Assembly: GCF_004799345.1 (NCBI RefSeq)
Contig: NZ_SSMC01000004.1
Location: forward strand, 186,001 to 250,000
DNA: 64,000 nucleotides
Origin: Robertkochia marina
GTDB taxonomy: Bacteria > Bacteroidota > Bacteroidia > Flavobacteriales > Flavobacteriaceae
Direction: 5' to 3'
Made by a program: the position numbers and the translations under genes. Positions 27,193 to 35,778 of the stretch are shown in pieces (the stretch's first letter is position 1; every line of letters starts with the position of its first letter). The notes beneath the pieces were generated by a model. It was not told the origin of the DNA and ran no database searches. It was given only the letters and a program-made list of their open reading frames with translations.

Positions 27193-29700
27193 TTACATGA
27201 TCTTGCCAAAGAAGATCGCGTTCATAAGCAGCTTGTTGGTTCCGTACCAAAAGGCGCGGAAGTTGGTGTTGTCGGTAAATCCACTTACCTGGCCTCTTCC
27301 GAGACTATTGGTTTGGAAGGGTGCGCTGTTTTTCAGAAGCTCCAGGTTCTCTTCAGAGATATAGCCGCTTAAAAGAGGGTCCTGGGTGTAAAGCATAGGA
27401 TTATTATAGCTTTGCTCATTAGCTTCCATATAAATATTGGTATTACGGAACATAGCAACCTCATTGTTCTTATAGCCCCAGTTCAACGGATGAGAACGGT
27501 CTGTTTTTGTCTGGAAAATAGCTCCACCGGTAACCTGGGCACCTCTGAAGTCCTCTGCCTGTTCAAAGCTGATGTTCTTGGCTTTAAGCTTCTCCTCATG
27601 TTTTTTGAATGTCACCTTCAGCAAGCCTTTCTTCTCCATCCATTCCACGCTGTTTCTGAATCCTACCAGGTTTCCGCCATCCTGAACCCATTCTTTAATT
27701 TTGGTAACGCCTCTCTCGTCGATGGCCCAGTCGTTTATGCTGGGTACAATGATGGTGGTGTATTCAGAAATATCGGTACGGTTAAAATAGCTCAGATCGA
27801 GTTTGGTCAGGGTGATATCATAACGCTGGTCAAACAGGTGCCAGATCTCTCCTGCGTCGTAAGACCGGATACCCTCTCCTACGAGCATCGCTATCTTTTG
27901 AGGTTTCAGGGCCTCAAAATCATTACTTCCCAGGTCAATACCACGGGTTAATCCGCTGTTAACGCCATAAATATTGATATGGCTGTTTTTAGCAATGGTG
28001 TTTAGTTTTTCATAAATGGCATCCGCATCCATTGATTGGTTTTGAACGGGTACCATAATAGTCCCATAATCGTATTTCCTGCCTTCAAGCTCAAACGGGG
28101 TTTTCCCGACCTTCGCCCTTAGTCCGGCATTGAGGATCTCGTTCAGCGCTTTAGGAGTATAATATTCATGCCATTCAAAGAGATAGGCATAATTACCTTT
28201 TTGGTCTACCCCTCCTGTCTTTAATTCAGGAGCGGCCTTAACGGCATTTCCGGGAACTGATTTTACCTGGTCATAGTCAACGTTGAAGGCCAGAGGAAAT
28301 GTCCATCCGCTGATATCGTAGAAAAGGCTGTCTTTAAAGGTGGTTCGTTTTTCAAACATGGCCTGTACCAACCTGCCGTTCTTCTGTGTTTTCGGGATCA
28401 CGTAACTGTAACCCGGCTCGTACGTTTTACCGTTTACGGACACACTTTCTGATAACTCATAAAGATCGATCTCATGACGATCAAGGATCTCTGCCAGGTG
28501 AAAAGTCTTGGCTGCATCTTTTGAATCTCCAAAGATCCAGTTTTCCCCCTCTTTAGATGCCTGGTTGTAGAAATCTCTCTGGTAGGTAAGCAGGTCTTCT
28601 CTCAAGGCATTTGCTGCTTTGAGGGTCGACAAACCTGTGGTGAATTGATTTCTGATGGTGAAAGGAAAGGTCAGGGTACCATTCTCACTTTCCTGAATAT
28701 GTCCGCGAGAACTTCCCTGTTCGAATAAGATCCCCACACCTCCGTTAACATCGGGGAAGGTAGACCCCTTTCCATAGTAATAATCGTCGTAATTCTCCTC
28801 AGAATAATAAAGAGATCCGATCTGGTCCAGGGCATCAGCATGGTACTTACCGATGGAAGCGGTAAGTTTCTGGTTAAGATCGGGGGTTAATGGATGCACA
28901 CGCATAGGTTCTCCGGGTTGAAAGAAGAAGGTGCTGTTCGTTCCCATTTCATGATGGTCGGTTAAAATGTTGGGCTTCCATTTGTGGAAGGTGGCAATTC
29001 GAGCACGGCTTTCAGGTAATTGTACCGGAAGCCAGTCACGGTTCAGGTCAAACCAGTAGTGATTTGTTCTTCCTCCCGGCCATACCTCGTGATATTCCCT
29101 GTCATTATTGTCGGCATTCAGGTTGTGCGCCCTGTTGGTATTTGCCCAATAGGAAAAACGCTGTAGTCCGTCAGGGTTAAAACTTGGGTCAAACAGGATA
29201 ACGGTATTGTTGAGCATTGTATTGATCTCTTCGCCTTGAGCAGCTGCCAGGTAATAGGCGAGGGCCAGGGCGGCATTAGATCCGCTGGGCTCGTTCCCGT
29301 GTATGGAGAAACCCTGGTATACTACAACCGGCATATCTGAAACCGAAGCTTTGCTGTTTCCCGTTGTAAGTGCCAGGTGATTTTGCCTGATGTTTTCAAG
29401 GTTTGCATGGTTCTCCGGGGAGGTGATCGTTAAAAGAAGAATCGGGCGGCCTTCATAAGTGCTTCCTCTGTTCTCAATAGCAATACGATCTGATACCCCG
29501 GCCAGGCGGTACATATAATTCATGAGTTTATCATGGGTTACATGCCATTCTCCCACTTTATGACCGATCACTTCAGACGGTGTTGGGATGTTCTCATTGT
29601 AGGTAGTGTTTCCGGGCAGGTAATAATCCAGGTCGGGAGCGTTTTGCGCTGTAGTAATAAAACCGCAAAGGCTTAGAAATAGGGTAGTAAGTCTTTTCAT
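27193..29700 (-). CDS. secreted M14-family zinc carboxypeptidase-like protein
   Basis: An 835-residue exported protein (signal peptide ends CGFITTAQ). The M14 catalytic domain (about residues 45-400) has zinc ligands His134 and Glu137 in SIHGNEPSG, DLNRDW for substrate binding, and the third ligand His in TDHHEMG (249-250). GILFEQGSSRG probably holds the catalytic Glu. The C-terminal 400 residues resemble the extra domain of large Bacteroidota M14 proteins, with a flavodoxin-like stretch near AMLVGEGIRSYDAGEIWHL. It probably trims peptides in the periplasm or outside the cell. It is monocistronic, with a terminator on each side. Confidence 0.92.
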   Translation of the reverse strand: MKRLTTLFLSLCGFITTAQNAPDLDYYLPGNTTYNENIPTPSEVIGHKVGEWHVTHDKLMNYMYRLAGVSDRIAIENRGSTYEGRPILLLTITSPENHANLENIRQNHLALTTGNSKASVSDMPVVVYQGFSIHGNEPSGSNAALALAYYLAAAQGEEINTMLNNTVILFDPSFNPDGLQRFSYWANTNRAHNLNADNNDREYHEVWPGGRTNHYWFDLNRDWLPVQLPESRARIATFHKWKPNILTDHHEMGTNSTFFFQPGEPMRVHPLTPDLNQKLTASIGKYHADALDQIGSLYYSEENYDDYYYGKGSTFPDVNGGVGILFEQGSSRGHIQESENGTLTFPFTIRNQFTTGLSTLKAANALREDLLTYQRDFYNQASKEGENWIFGDSKDAAKTFHLAEILDRHEIDLYELSESVSVNGKTYEPGYSYVIPKTQKNGRLVQAMFEKRTTFKDSLFYDISGWTFPLAFNVDYDQVKSVPGNAVKAAPELKTGGVDQKGNYAYLFEWHEYYTPKALNEILNAGLRAKVGKTPFELEGRKYDYGTIMVPVQNQSMDADAIYEKLNTIAKNSHINIYGVNSGLTRGIDLGSNDFEALKPQKIAMLVGEGIRSYDAGEIWHLFDQRYDITLTKLDLSYFNRTDISEYTTIIVPSINDWAIDERGVTKIKEWVQDGGNLVGFRNSVEWMEKKGLLKVTFKKHEEKLKAKNISFEQAEDFRGAQVTGGAIFQTKTDRSHPLNWGYKNNEVAMFRNTNIYMEANEQSYNNPMLYTQDPLLSGYISEENLELLKNSAPFQTNSLGRGQVSGFTDNTNFRAFWYGTNKLLMNAIFFGKIM

Positions 29701-29722
29701 GATTTCTTTTCGTGGTTATTTA

Positions 29723-29757
29723 ACAAAAAAAGCCACCTTTAAAAAAGGCGGCTTTTA
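29723..29757 (-). terminator. intrinsic terminator after the PUR protein gene
   Basis: On the minus strand AAAAGCCGCCTTT pairs with AAAGGTGGCTTTTTTT (one A-C mismatch) and is followed by a T run. Confidence 0.8.
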
Positions 29758-29774
29758 TAAGATATGTATGTTCT

Positions 29775-30164
29775 TTAGAGATCTTCAAAGCTGATGTCAC
29801 TGAATTTTTCAGCGGTGACACTTTCATTGACCGTTTCTTCTTCTTCAGAAAGGGCAGTACGTTCTTTTTTGAAATCCTTTTGGTGACGTTCAGAAATAAC
29901 TTCCTCTCCCTTTTCATCGATCACATATTGTGTCATTTCTTCGAGGATGTCTCTAAAAGCATCAAAGTCTTCTTTGTAGAGATAGATCTTGTGTTTCTTG
30001 TAGTGGTAAGATCCATCGTCATGAGTGAACTTCTTGCTCTCTGTTATGGTAAGGTAATAATCACCGGCTTTAGTACTTCTTACATCAAAGAAATATGTCC
30101 TTCTTCCGGCTCTTAAAACTTTAGAGAAAATCTCATCTTTCTCTGCAAAACCTTTATCGCTCAT
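29775..30164 (-). CDS. PUR-domain nucleic-acid-binding protein (DUF3276)
   Basis: A 129-residue acidic-tailed protein of the DUF3276/PUR-alpha-like family found across Bacteroidota. The single PUR repeat covers about residues 8-85: FSKVLRAGRRTYFFDVRSTKAGDYYLTITESKK and KHKIYLYKEDFDAFRDILEEM. Known members bind purine-rich single-stranded DNA or RNA. The C-terminal 40 residues are acidic and probably disordered. It sits next to the ABC exporter and leucine dehydrogenase, an order seen in other flavobacteria. Confidence 0.93.
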   Translation of the reverse strand: MSDKGFAEKDEIFSKVLRAGRRTYFFDVRSTKAGDYYLTITESKKFTHDDGSYHYKKHKIYLYKEDFDAFRDILEEMTQYVIDEKGEEVISERHQKDFKKERTALSEEEETVNESVTAEKFSDISFEDL

Positions 30165-30238
30165 AATCTCTCTTAAGTGGTTTAATTAAATGTTAACAAA
30201 ACCAAAAATGGAAAAAAAAACGAAATATACCAATATTT

Positions 30239-31999
30239 TCAGAAGTTTTCTTTTTCTGACAATTGGCTTAAGTAAAGTTCCTTATAATAGCCGTCTTCGC
30301 TTATTAATTGAGCATGAGTACCTTGCTGTTTAATTTCGCCATTATCAAGGACCAGAATTTTATCTGCATTTTTTGCTGAAGAGATACGATGGCTAACGAT
30401 AATGGTCGTTACACTGTTGGCTACCCTCTTCAAATTGCCCAGGATCTCTTCTTCTGTTTCTGTGTCAACTGCCGATAAACAATCATCGAAGAGGTAAATT
30501 TTCGGATTTTTGATCAGGGCCCGGGCGATAGAAACCCTTTGCTTCTGCCCACCACTCAGGGTAATTCCTCTTTCACCTAGAACAGTGTTGTAGCCCTTGG
30601 TGAATTCAGCAATATTATTGTGAACTGCAGCCATTTTTGCCGCTTCCACTACTTCCTGTTCTGAGGCGTCTGCTTTACCAAAGCGAATATTATTTCCGAT
30701 AGTGTCAGAGAATAAAAATGCATCCTGGGGTACGGTGCCTATACTTTCTCTGAGAGTGTCGAGGTTTACCTCTTGAATGGGGTGTCCGTCAATCAGGATG
30801 TCACCCTGAGTTGGGTCATATAAGCGGGCCACAAGTTCAAGAATGGTACTTTTTCCTGCTCCGGTTTTTCCAATTACTGCCAGGGTCTCCCCGGGATCTA
30901 CAGAAAAGCTGACGTTTTTTAAGGCTGTAATGTTGGTGTCGTCATACGTAAAGCTGACATTGCGAAATTCGATATGCCCTTCAATGTCGACAGCAGGAGT
31001 TTCCGGATTGCTGATCTCAGGTTCTTCCTGCAAAAATTCATTGATCCTTTTTTGAGATGCCTCTGCCATTTGCACAATGGAGGTTACCCAACCTACAGTG
31101 GCTACCGGCCAGGTGAGCATGTTAACATAGATGATGAATTTCAAAATGACGCCGGTAGTGGCGATCTCTCCGTTGATGTATTGAATACCACCTATATATA
31201 TGACAAAGAGGTTACTGATACCGATCAAAAGGATCATTAATGGGAAAAACCATGCATTCACCTTAGCCAGAGACATGCTGGTATCTTTTCCTTTGTTGGC
31301 AAGGGTGTTCCATTCACCATTAATGCGCCCTTCAATACCATATGCCTTAATCACTGAAACCCCTGAAAAGGTTTCCTGGGTAAAAGTGGATAATTCGGAG
31401 AGGAACTCCTGTACCTTGGTGCTTCTCACGTGAATAATACGGCTGATCCTATAGATGAGCACCGAAAGAAAAGGCAGAGGTATCAGGGTGTAGAGTGCCA
31501 GTTTAGGGGCGGTGTAAAACATTAGAGGGATCACACAGGCAAACAGGGTCAGGGTCTGGATACTATACATAAGAGCCGGCCCTCCGTACATGCGTACCTT
31601 ACCTACGTCTTCACTAATGCGATTCATGAGGTCTCCGGTACGGTTCTTCTTGTAAAATCCTAAGCTTAATTTTTCGTATTGATCAAACACCTCATTCTTC
31701 ATGTCAAACTCAATGTAACGGGAAACATTGATAATGGTTTGCCGCATAAGAAAGGTGAACAAGGCAGACAAGGCGGCAGAACCGATAATGATCAGAATAT
31801 TTTTAAGAAGCGTGGCTTTTACGGCATCAAGATCCTGGGTGTTATTGAGCAAATAGGATTCGATAGCATCTACAGAATACTGCACATACTCCGGCATGAC
31901 CAGAGAAAACACCCTGGCTATAATGGTGATAATCACTCCAATGAGCAATTTCCAACGGTATTTCTTAAAGAATTTGTTAATATATCGAAGTTCTTTCAT
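30239..31999 (-). CDS. ABC exporter, fused membrane and ATPase domains
   Basis: A 586-residue half-transporter of the MsbA/MdlB type that would work as a dimer in the inner membrane. The six-helix membrane domain occupies about residues 15-320. The ATPase domain shows the Walker A loop GKTGAGKS, Q-loop PQDAFLF, signature LSGGQKQR, Walker B YLFDDCLSAVD and the H-loop IIVSHR. The Walker B aspartate is followed by Asp (DD) rather than the usual catalytic Glu (DE). In many exporters that lowers ATPase activity, although some half-transporters have it naturally. The substrate is not predictable. Confidence 0.93.
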   Translation of the reverse strand: MKELRYINKFFKKYRWKLLIGVIITIIARVFSLVMPEYVQYSVDAIESYLLNNTQDLDAVKATLLKNILIIIGSAALSALFTFLMRQTIINVSRYIEFDMKNEVFDQYEKLSLGFYKKNRTGDLMNRISEDVGKVRMYGGPALMYSIQTLTLFACVIPLMFYTAPKLALYTLIPLPFLSVLIYRISRIIHVRSTKVQEFLSELSTFTQETFSGVSVIKAYGIEGRINGEWNTLANKGKDTSMSLAKVNAWFFPLMILLIGISNLFVIYIGGIQYINGEIATTGVILKFIIYVNMLTWPVATVGWVTSIVQMAEASQKRINEFLQEEPEISNPETPAVDIEGHIEFRNVSFTYDDTNITALKNVSFSVDPGETLAVIGKTGAGKSTILELVARLYDPTQGDILIDGHPIQEVNLDTLRESIGTVPQDAFLFSDTIGNNIRFGKADASEQEVVEAAKMAAVHNNIAEFTKGYNTVLGERGITLSGGQKQRVSIARALIKNPKIYLFDDCLSAVDTETEEEILGNLKRVANSVTTIIVSHRISSAKNADKILVLDNGEIKQQGTHAQLISEDGYYKELYLSQLSEKENF

Positions 32000-32078
32000 A
32001 GTATCTGGTCAAAACAGCTTATTATTGATAATAATGCAATATGGAGTTTGAAACAGGACTTCATATTGGAATATCATT

Positions 32079-32086
32079 TATTTTTG
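32079..32086 (+). promoter_or_regulatory. -7 box for leucine dehydrogenase
   Basis: TATTTTTG fits TAnnTTTG, 52 bases before the start codon. No TTG at standard spacing. Confidence 0.5.
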
Positions 32087-32138
32087 TTCTAGTTTTTTAC
32101 GAATGTGAAAATTTAACAAACCAAATAAATTATTCAAA

Positions 32139-33242
32139 ATGGTTTCAGATGTAATAGCTTCGGCTGATATCAAAAAAGTTGACCCGGTATTTGGTCAGCT
32201 TTCATTCAATGATCATGAGCAGGTTGTTTTTTGCCAGGACAAAGATACAGGTTTAAAGGCAATAATCGGGATTCATAATACAGTGTTGGGGCCGGCTTTG
32301 GGTGGTACCCGTATGTGGAATTATAATAGTGAGTGGGAGGCCTTGAATGATGTACTTCGACTCTCGAGGGGAATGACCTATAAATCAGCTATTACCGGAT
32401 TGAATCTTGGTGGAGGTAAAGCCGTTATCATTGGTGATGCCAGGACTCAGAAAACACCGGAATTAATGAAGCGATTCGGAGAATTCGTTCACTCTCTAAG
32501 TGGAAAATACATTACTGCAGAGGATGTAGGGATGGAAACAGCCGATATGGATACAGTAAGAGAAGTTACTCCTTATGTGACCGGGATCTCTGAAGAAAAA
32601 GGGGGAGCGGGTAATCCATCGCCTATTACCGCCTATGGGGTGTTTATGGGGATGAAGGCCGCAGCCAAATATCAGTTCGGCGACGACAGCCTTGAGGATA
32701 AAAAAGTATTGGTACAAGGAATTGGCCATGTGGGTGAAACCCTGGTTGACTACCTGACCAATGAAGGGGCTCGTGTGTTTATTTCAGATATTAACCAGGA
32801 GCGTTTGTCTGACCTGAGTATTAAATACAAAGCCGGTATCGTCGAAGCGAATGAAGTGTATAATGCCGATGTAGATATCTATGCACCTTGCGCTTTGGGA
32901 GCCACCCTGAATGATGAGACCATTGGGCAGTTAAGAGCTAAGGTGGTTGCCGGTGCAGCTAATAACCAATTGGCAGATGAATTTCGTCACGGGGCCATGC
33001 TTAAGGAGAGAGGTATTGCCTACGCTCCCGACTTTTTGATCAATGCCGGAGGTATCATTAATGTGTATGCCGAATTGGAAGGTTACGGGAAGCATGAGAT
33101 CATGAGAAAGACCGAGAAGATCTACAAAACAACCCTGGACATTTTCGCTCACTCTGAACTCAACGGGTGTACTACTCATGAATCAGCCTTGAGCATTGCT
33201 CAGGAGCGTATTGATAAAAGAAAAATGGAAGCCAAAAAATAA
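32139..33242 (+). CDS. leucine dehydrogenase (Glu/Leu/Phe/Val dehydrogenase family)
   Basis: NAD-dependent oxidative deamination of branched-chain amino acids to 2-oxo acids. In the 367-residue protein, ALGGTRMW and GLNLGGGKAVIIGD hold the catalytic Lys, TAEDVGM follows, and the Rossmann domain begins KVLVQGIGHVGETL. GAANNQLAD and APDFLINAGGIINVYAE close the cofactor site. Leucine rather than glutamate specificity is the usual label for this Bacteroidota group, but substrate choice cannot be proved from sequence. The gene ends just before the nusB promoter-terminator overlap. Confidence 0.93.
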   Translation: MVSDVIASADIKKVDPVFGQLSFNDHEQVVFCQDKDTGLKAIIGIHNTVLGPALGGTRMWNYNSEWEALNDVLRLSRGMTYKSAITGLNLGGGKAVIIGDARTQKTPELMKRFGEFVHSLSGKYITAEDVGMETADMDTVREVTPYVTGISEEKGGAGNPSPITAYGVFMGMKAAAKYQFGDDSLEDKKVLVQGIGHVGETLVDYLTNEGARVFISDINQERLSDLSIKYKAGIVEANEVYNADVDIYAPCALGATLNDETIGQLRAKVVAGAANNQLADEFRHGAMLKERGIAYAPDFLINAGGIINVYAELEGYGKHEIMRKTEKIYKTTLDIFAHSELNGCTTHESALSIAQERIDKRKMEAKK

Positions 33243-33263
33243 GAGGGGTTTCTAAAATAGTTT

Positions 33264-33271
33264 TATTTTTG
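33264..33271 (+). promoter_or_regulatory. -7 box of the nusB promoter, abutting a terminator
   Basis: TATTTTTG lies one base before the terminator stem at 33273, so transcription would start inside the 5' arm of that hairpin. Confidence 0.6.
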
Positions 33272-33272
33272 C

Positions 33273-33309
33273 AAGGCGAAAGTTGGAATGACTTTCGCCT
33301 TAATTTTTT
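33273..33309 (+). terminator. intrinsic terminator between leucine dehydrogenase and nusB
   Basis: A perfect 11-bp stem (AAGGCGAAAGT / ACTTTCGCCTT) with a 7-base loop is followed by AATTTTTTA. It ends the leucine dehydrogenase transcript and is partly inside the nusB leader. Confidence 0.9.
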
Positions 33310-33331
33310 ATCATCATAAGTTCTTTCAGAT

Positions 33332-34273
33332 ATGTTAACAAGGAGACACATCAGAGTGAAGGTAATGCAGTCGATCTATGCTTTTGTACAGGCCCGTGAA
33401 TCTGATTTGAAAAAGGAAGAGAAATTCCTCAATGCGAGTATGGAAAATATGTATGGCCTCTACCTTTATCTGCTGGCATTGCTTGTAGAGATTCAAAAAC
33501 TTGCTGAAGAACAACTTACTCTTTCACAAAAAAAATACCTGGCCACCAACGAAGACAGGAACCCGAATCGCAAGTTCATAGATAATGCCTTGCTAAACCG
33601 GCTGCGGCAAGATGAGGGGTTGCAGGAAAAGCTCGATAACAGGTCCTTAAGCTGGGAGCTCGATGATGAGTATGTGAAAATTCTTTGGAATGAGATCAAG
33701 GAGAGTAGTGTTTTTAAGGAGTATATGAGCTCGGGTCAAAACAGCTTTGAAGAGGATAAGCGTGTTATCCATGATCTATATCAGGAGATCATAGCCCCTA
33801 ATGACAAGCTTTTTGAACACCTGGAAGATAAAAAGCTTACCTGGATCGACGACCTCCCATTGGTAAATACACTGATCCTGAAAATGATCAAGAAGCTGAA
33901 AGAGAATGCCGGTGAAGATTATTTTATGCCTTCCTTATATAAGGATGCCGATGATATGGAATACGCCAAAAATCTTTTCAGAAAGACCATTCTCAACGAT
34001 GAGACCATTCAAAAGGAAATAGAAGGGAAAACACCTAATTGGGATACAGAGCGTATTGCTGAAATGGATAGTATTCTGTTAAAGATGGCCATATGTGAAT
34101 TCCTGAAGTTTCCCTCAATTCCTGTGAAGGTAACCATTAATGAATACCTGGAGATCGCCAAGGAGTATTCTACACCTAAAAGCAGCATTTTTATCAACGG
34201 TATACTTGATAAACTGGTAAAGGAATACCAGGCCAACAATTCTCTAAATAAGGTAGGGCGTGGCTTGATGTAA
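33332..34273 (+). CDS. nusB: transcription antitermination factor NusB (long form)
   Basis: RNA-binding Nus factor for rRNA antitermination. At 313 residues it is about twice the E. coli length, as is usual in Bacteroidota. It begins LTRRHIRVKVMQSIYAFVQ, the NusB start motif; a charged helical middle part (about 80-180) follows. The conserved C-terminal NusB core shows WDTERIAEMDSILLKMAICEFLKFPSIPVKVTINEYLEIAKEYST and FINGILDKL. The first gene of nusB-DUF1573-yajC, although DUF1573 also has its own promoter. Confidence 0.93.
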   Translation: MLTRRHIRVKVMQSIYAFVQARESDLKKEEKFLNASMENMYGLYLYLLALLVEIQKLAEEQLTLSQKKYLATNEDRNPNRKFIDNALLNRLRQDEGLQEKLDNRSLSWELDDEYVKILWNEIKESSVFKEYMSSGQNSFEEDKRVIHDLYQEIIAPNDKLFEHLEDKKLTWIDDLPLVNTLILKMIKKLKENAGEDYFMPSLYKDADDMEYAKNLFRKTILNDETIQKEIEGKTPNWDTERIAEMDSILLKMAICEFLKFPSIPVKVTINEYLEIAKEYSTPKSSIFINGILDKLVKEYQANNSLNKVGRGLM

Positions 34274-34294
34274 TGAAATAATTCTTTACATTTG
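34265..34294 (+). promoter_or_regulatory. promoter of the DUF1573-yajC unit
   Basis: TTG (34265-34267, inside the end of nusB), 19 bases, then TACATTTG (34287-34294). A 72-base leader follows. Confidence 0.75.
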
Positions 34295-34366
34295 GCCTCC
34301 GGGGTTTTGATTAACCCTTTAGAACGTATACAATTAAATAATCAATAACATCAATTCTATACAATT

Positions 34367-34822
34367 ATGAAAAGAGCGATTTTATTGTCAGGAATGGTAG
34401 CCCTAATGGCTTTCACTTCGTGCAAAGACGATGCATCATCAAAGATCAAGAGCGAAAACGTAGAAATGGCCCAGCAGAGAGACGAGGCGAATGCCAAAGT
34501 TCCTGCCATGACCTTTGATCAGACTGAGCACGATTTCGGAACCATTGCCAAAGGTACGGCAGTAGAAAAGGTATTTACTTTTACCAATACCGGAGATGCT
34601 CCCTTGGTGATCACTGACGCCAGCAGCAGCTGCGGATGTACGATTCCGGAGTATCCTAAGAACGAACCTATCGCACCGGGAGAGAGTGGTGAGATCCTTG
34701 TAAAGTTCAACGGAAGCGGTATGAACGAGGTTACTAAAACGGTTCGTATTATTGCCAATACTGAAAAAGGAACTGAGCAGCTTAAGATCAAAGCTTTCGT
34801 AGAGGCTCAGCCTGCGCAGTAA
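34367..34822 (+). CDS. DUF1573 lipoprotein
   Basis: A 151-residue lipoprotein (lipid signal LMAFTSC, mature N-terminal Cys20). The DUF1573 domain, an immunoglobulin-like beta sandwich related to ASH/HYDIN domains, spans about residues 45-145. Its motifs are FDQTEHDFGTIAKG, FTFTNTGDAPLVI, SSSCGCTIPEYP and PGESGEILVKFN. Function is unknown; the placement between nusB and yajC is common in flavobacteria. It is probably co-transcribed with yajC (38 bases downstream). Confidence 0.93.
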   Translation: MKRAILLSGMVALMAFTSCKDDASSKIKSENVEMAQQRDEANAKVPAMTFDQTEHDFGTIAKGTAVEKVFTFTNTGDAPLVITDASSSCGCTIPEYPKNEPIAPGESGEILVKFNGSGMNEVTKTVRIIANTEKGTEQLKIKAFVEAQPAQ

Positions 34823-34859
34823 TTAAGTTGCCTGAATAATAATTATATCAACTATTTTA

Positions 34860-35150
34860 ATGGAGGCATTAAATCAATTTGCTCCCTTTATTCTGATCTT
34901 TGCGGTAATGTATTTTTTTATGATCCGTCCGCAGATCAAGAAACAAAAGCAGGAGAAGAAATTTTCACAAGAATTAAAAAAAGGAGACCGTATAATAACC
35001 AAAAGCGGACTTCACGGTAAGGTGGTTGACCTTGGAGACGATGAAACCTGTATCATTGAAACCATGGCCGGGAAAATGAAGTTTGAAAGATCGGCCTTGT
35101 CGCTTGAGCTTTCTCAAAAACTCAATCCTTCAACACCAAAGAAGAAGTAA
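34860..35150 (+). CDS. yajC: preprotein translocase subunit YajC
   Basis: Small Sec accessory protein found with SecDF. One membrane helix (about residues 7-25, FILIFAVMYFFMIRP) is followed by QIKKQKQEKKF and a small cytosolic domain with GDRIITKSGLHGKVV and ALSLELSQK. At 96 residues it is of normal length. Its partner secDF is at 7203 in this window. It ends in a terminator shared with the convergent gene. Confidence 0.95.
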   Translation: MEALNQFAPFILIFAVMYFFMIRPQIKKQKQEKKFSQELKKGDRIITKSGLHGKVVDLGDDETCIIETMAGKMKFERSALSLELSQKLNPSTPKKK

Positions 35151-35151
35151 T

Positions 35152-35189
35152 AAAAAAAAAGCACCGGTATTTTCCCGGTGCTTTTTTTA
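35152..35189. terminator. bidirectional terminator between yajC and the YdeI-like gene
   Basis: AAAAGCACCGG pairs with CCGGTGCTTTT around TATTTTC, with A and T runs on the two sides. The stop codon of the minus-strand gene lies within its T run. Confidence 0.9.
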
Positions 35190-35778
35190 TCGGTATCTGT
35201 CATTAAGACCTTCCCCCTTCAGGATCATATCCCTGATCTTGTTTAGTCGCTTTTGTTTCGTAGCGTCTCTTTTTGCTTCATCAATGTACTCGGCAAACTC
35301 TTTTTGCTTGAACGGCGTAAACCCCTCGAAAGCATTTTTCAATTCATCATCAGAAGTCAGTGCTTCTTTCAGCAGGGGAGGCACCTGAAGACTTGAGTTT
35401 GCAGTTACTTTGTTTTTAGTAGGGGCAGGATTTGTTTCGGCCCATTTCAAAGTTTCTTCCAGGTATTCCTCTACCAGGGCAAGGTCTATTTGCCCTACAT
35501 CAGTAAACTTCCACTGACGCATGTATTTTGTTTTACCCTTTTGGGCATTTTGCAAAACGCCCCGGGTATCTTTTAGGGTGGCGCCCTCAAAAAACCAGAT
35601 GCCGAAATGGTGTTTAAATGCAGACAGGCCCCACCAGGTTTCTGCCGTAAGCAGTATATACCGGAGCCCCCCACTTAATATGCTCTTCAAAAGGTTGTTT
35701 CTTCAATGCCCGGCGCAGGAGTTTCAGCCCTTCACTCCATTGAACATGTGTTTCGATATAAGTGTCTACGCTTTTCAC
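35187..35778 (-). pseudogene. YdeI/DUF1801-type gene split by a frameshift
   Basis: The N-terminal part is in one frame from a GTG at 35778: [20 protein letters not shown], then IKWGAPVYTAYGRNLVG. After the CCCC run at 35629-35632 that frame reads CI-stop, while the family sequence continues in another frame: LSAFKHHFGIWFFEGATLKD to the C-terminus. Removing one base at the run rejoins both halves into about 195 residues. The GTG overlaps the pepT stop (GTGA), so the two genes would be translationally coupled. It is either a real inactivating mutation or a sequencing error. Function of the family is unknown. Confidence 0.8.
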
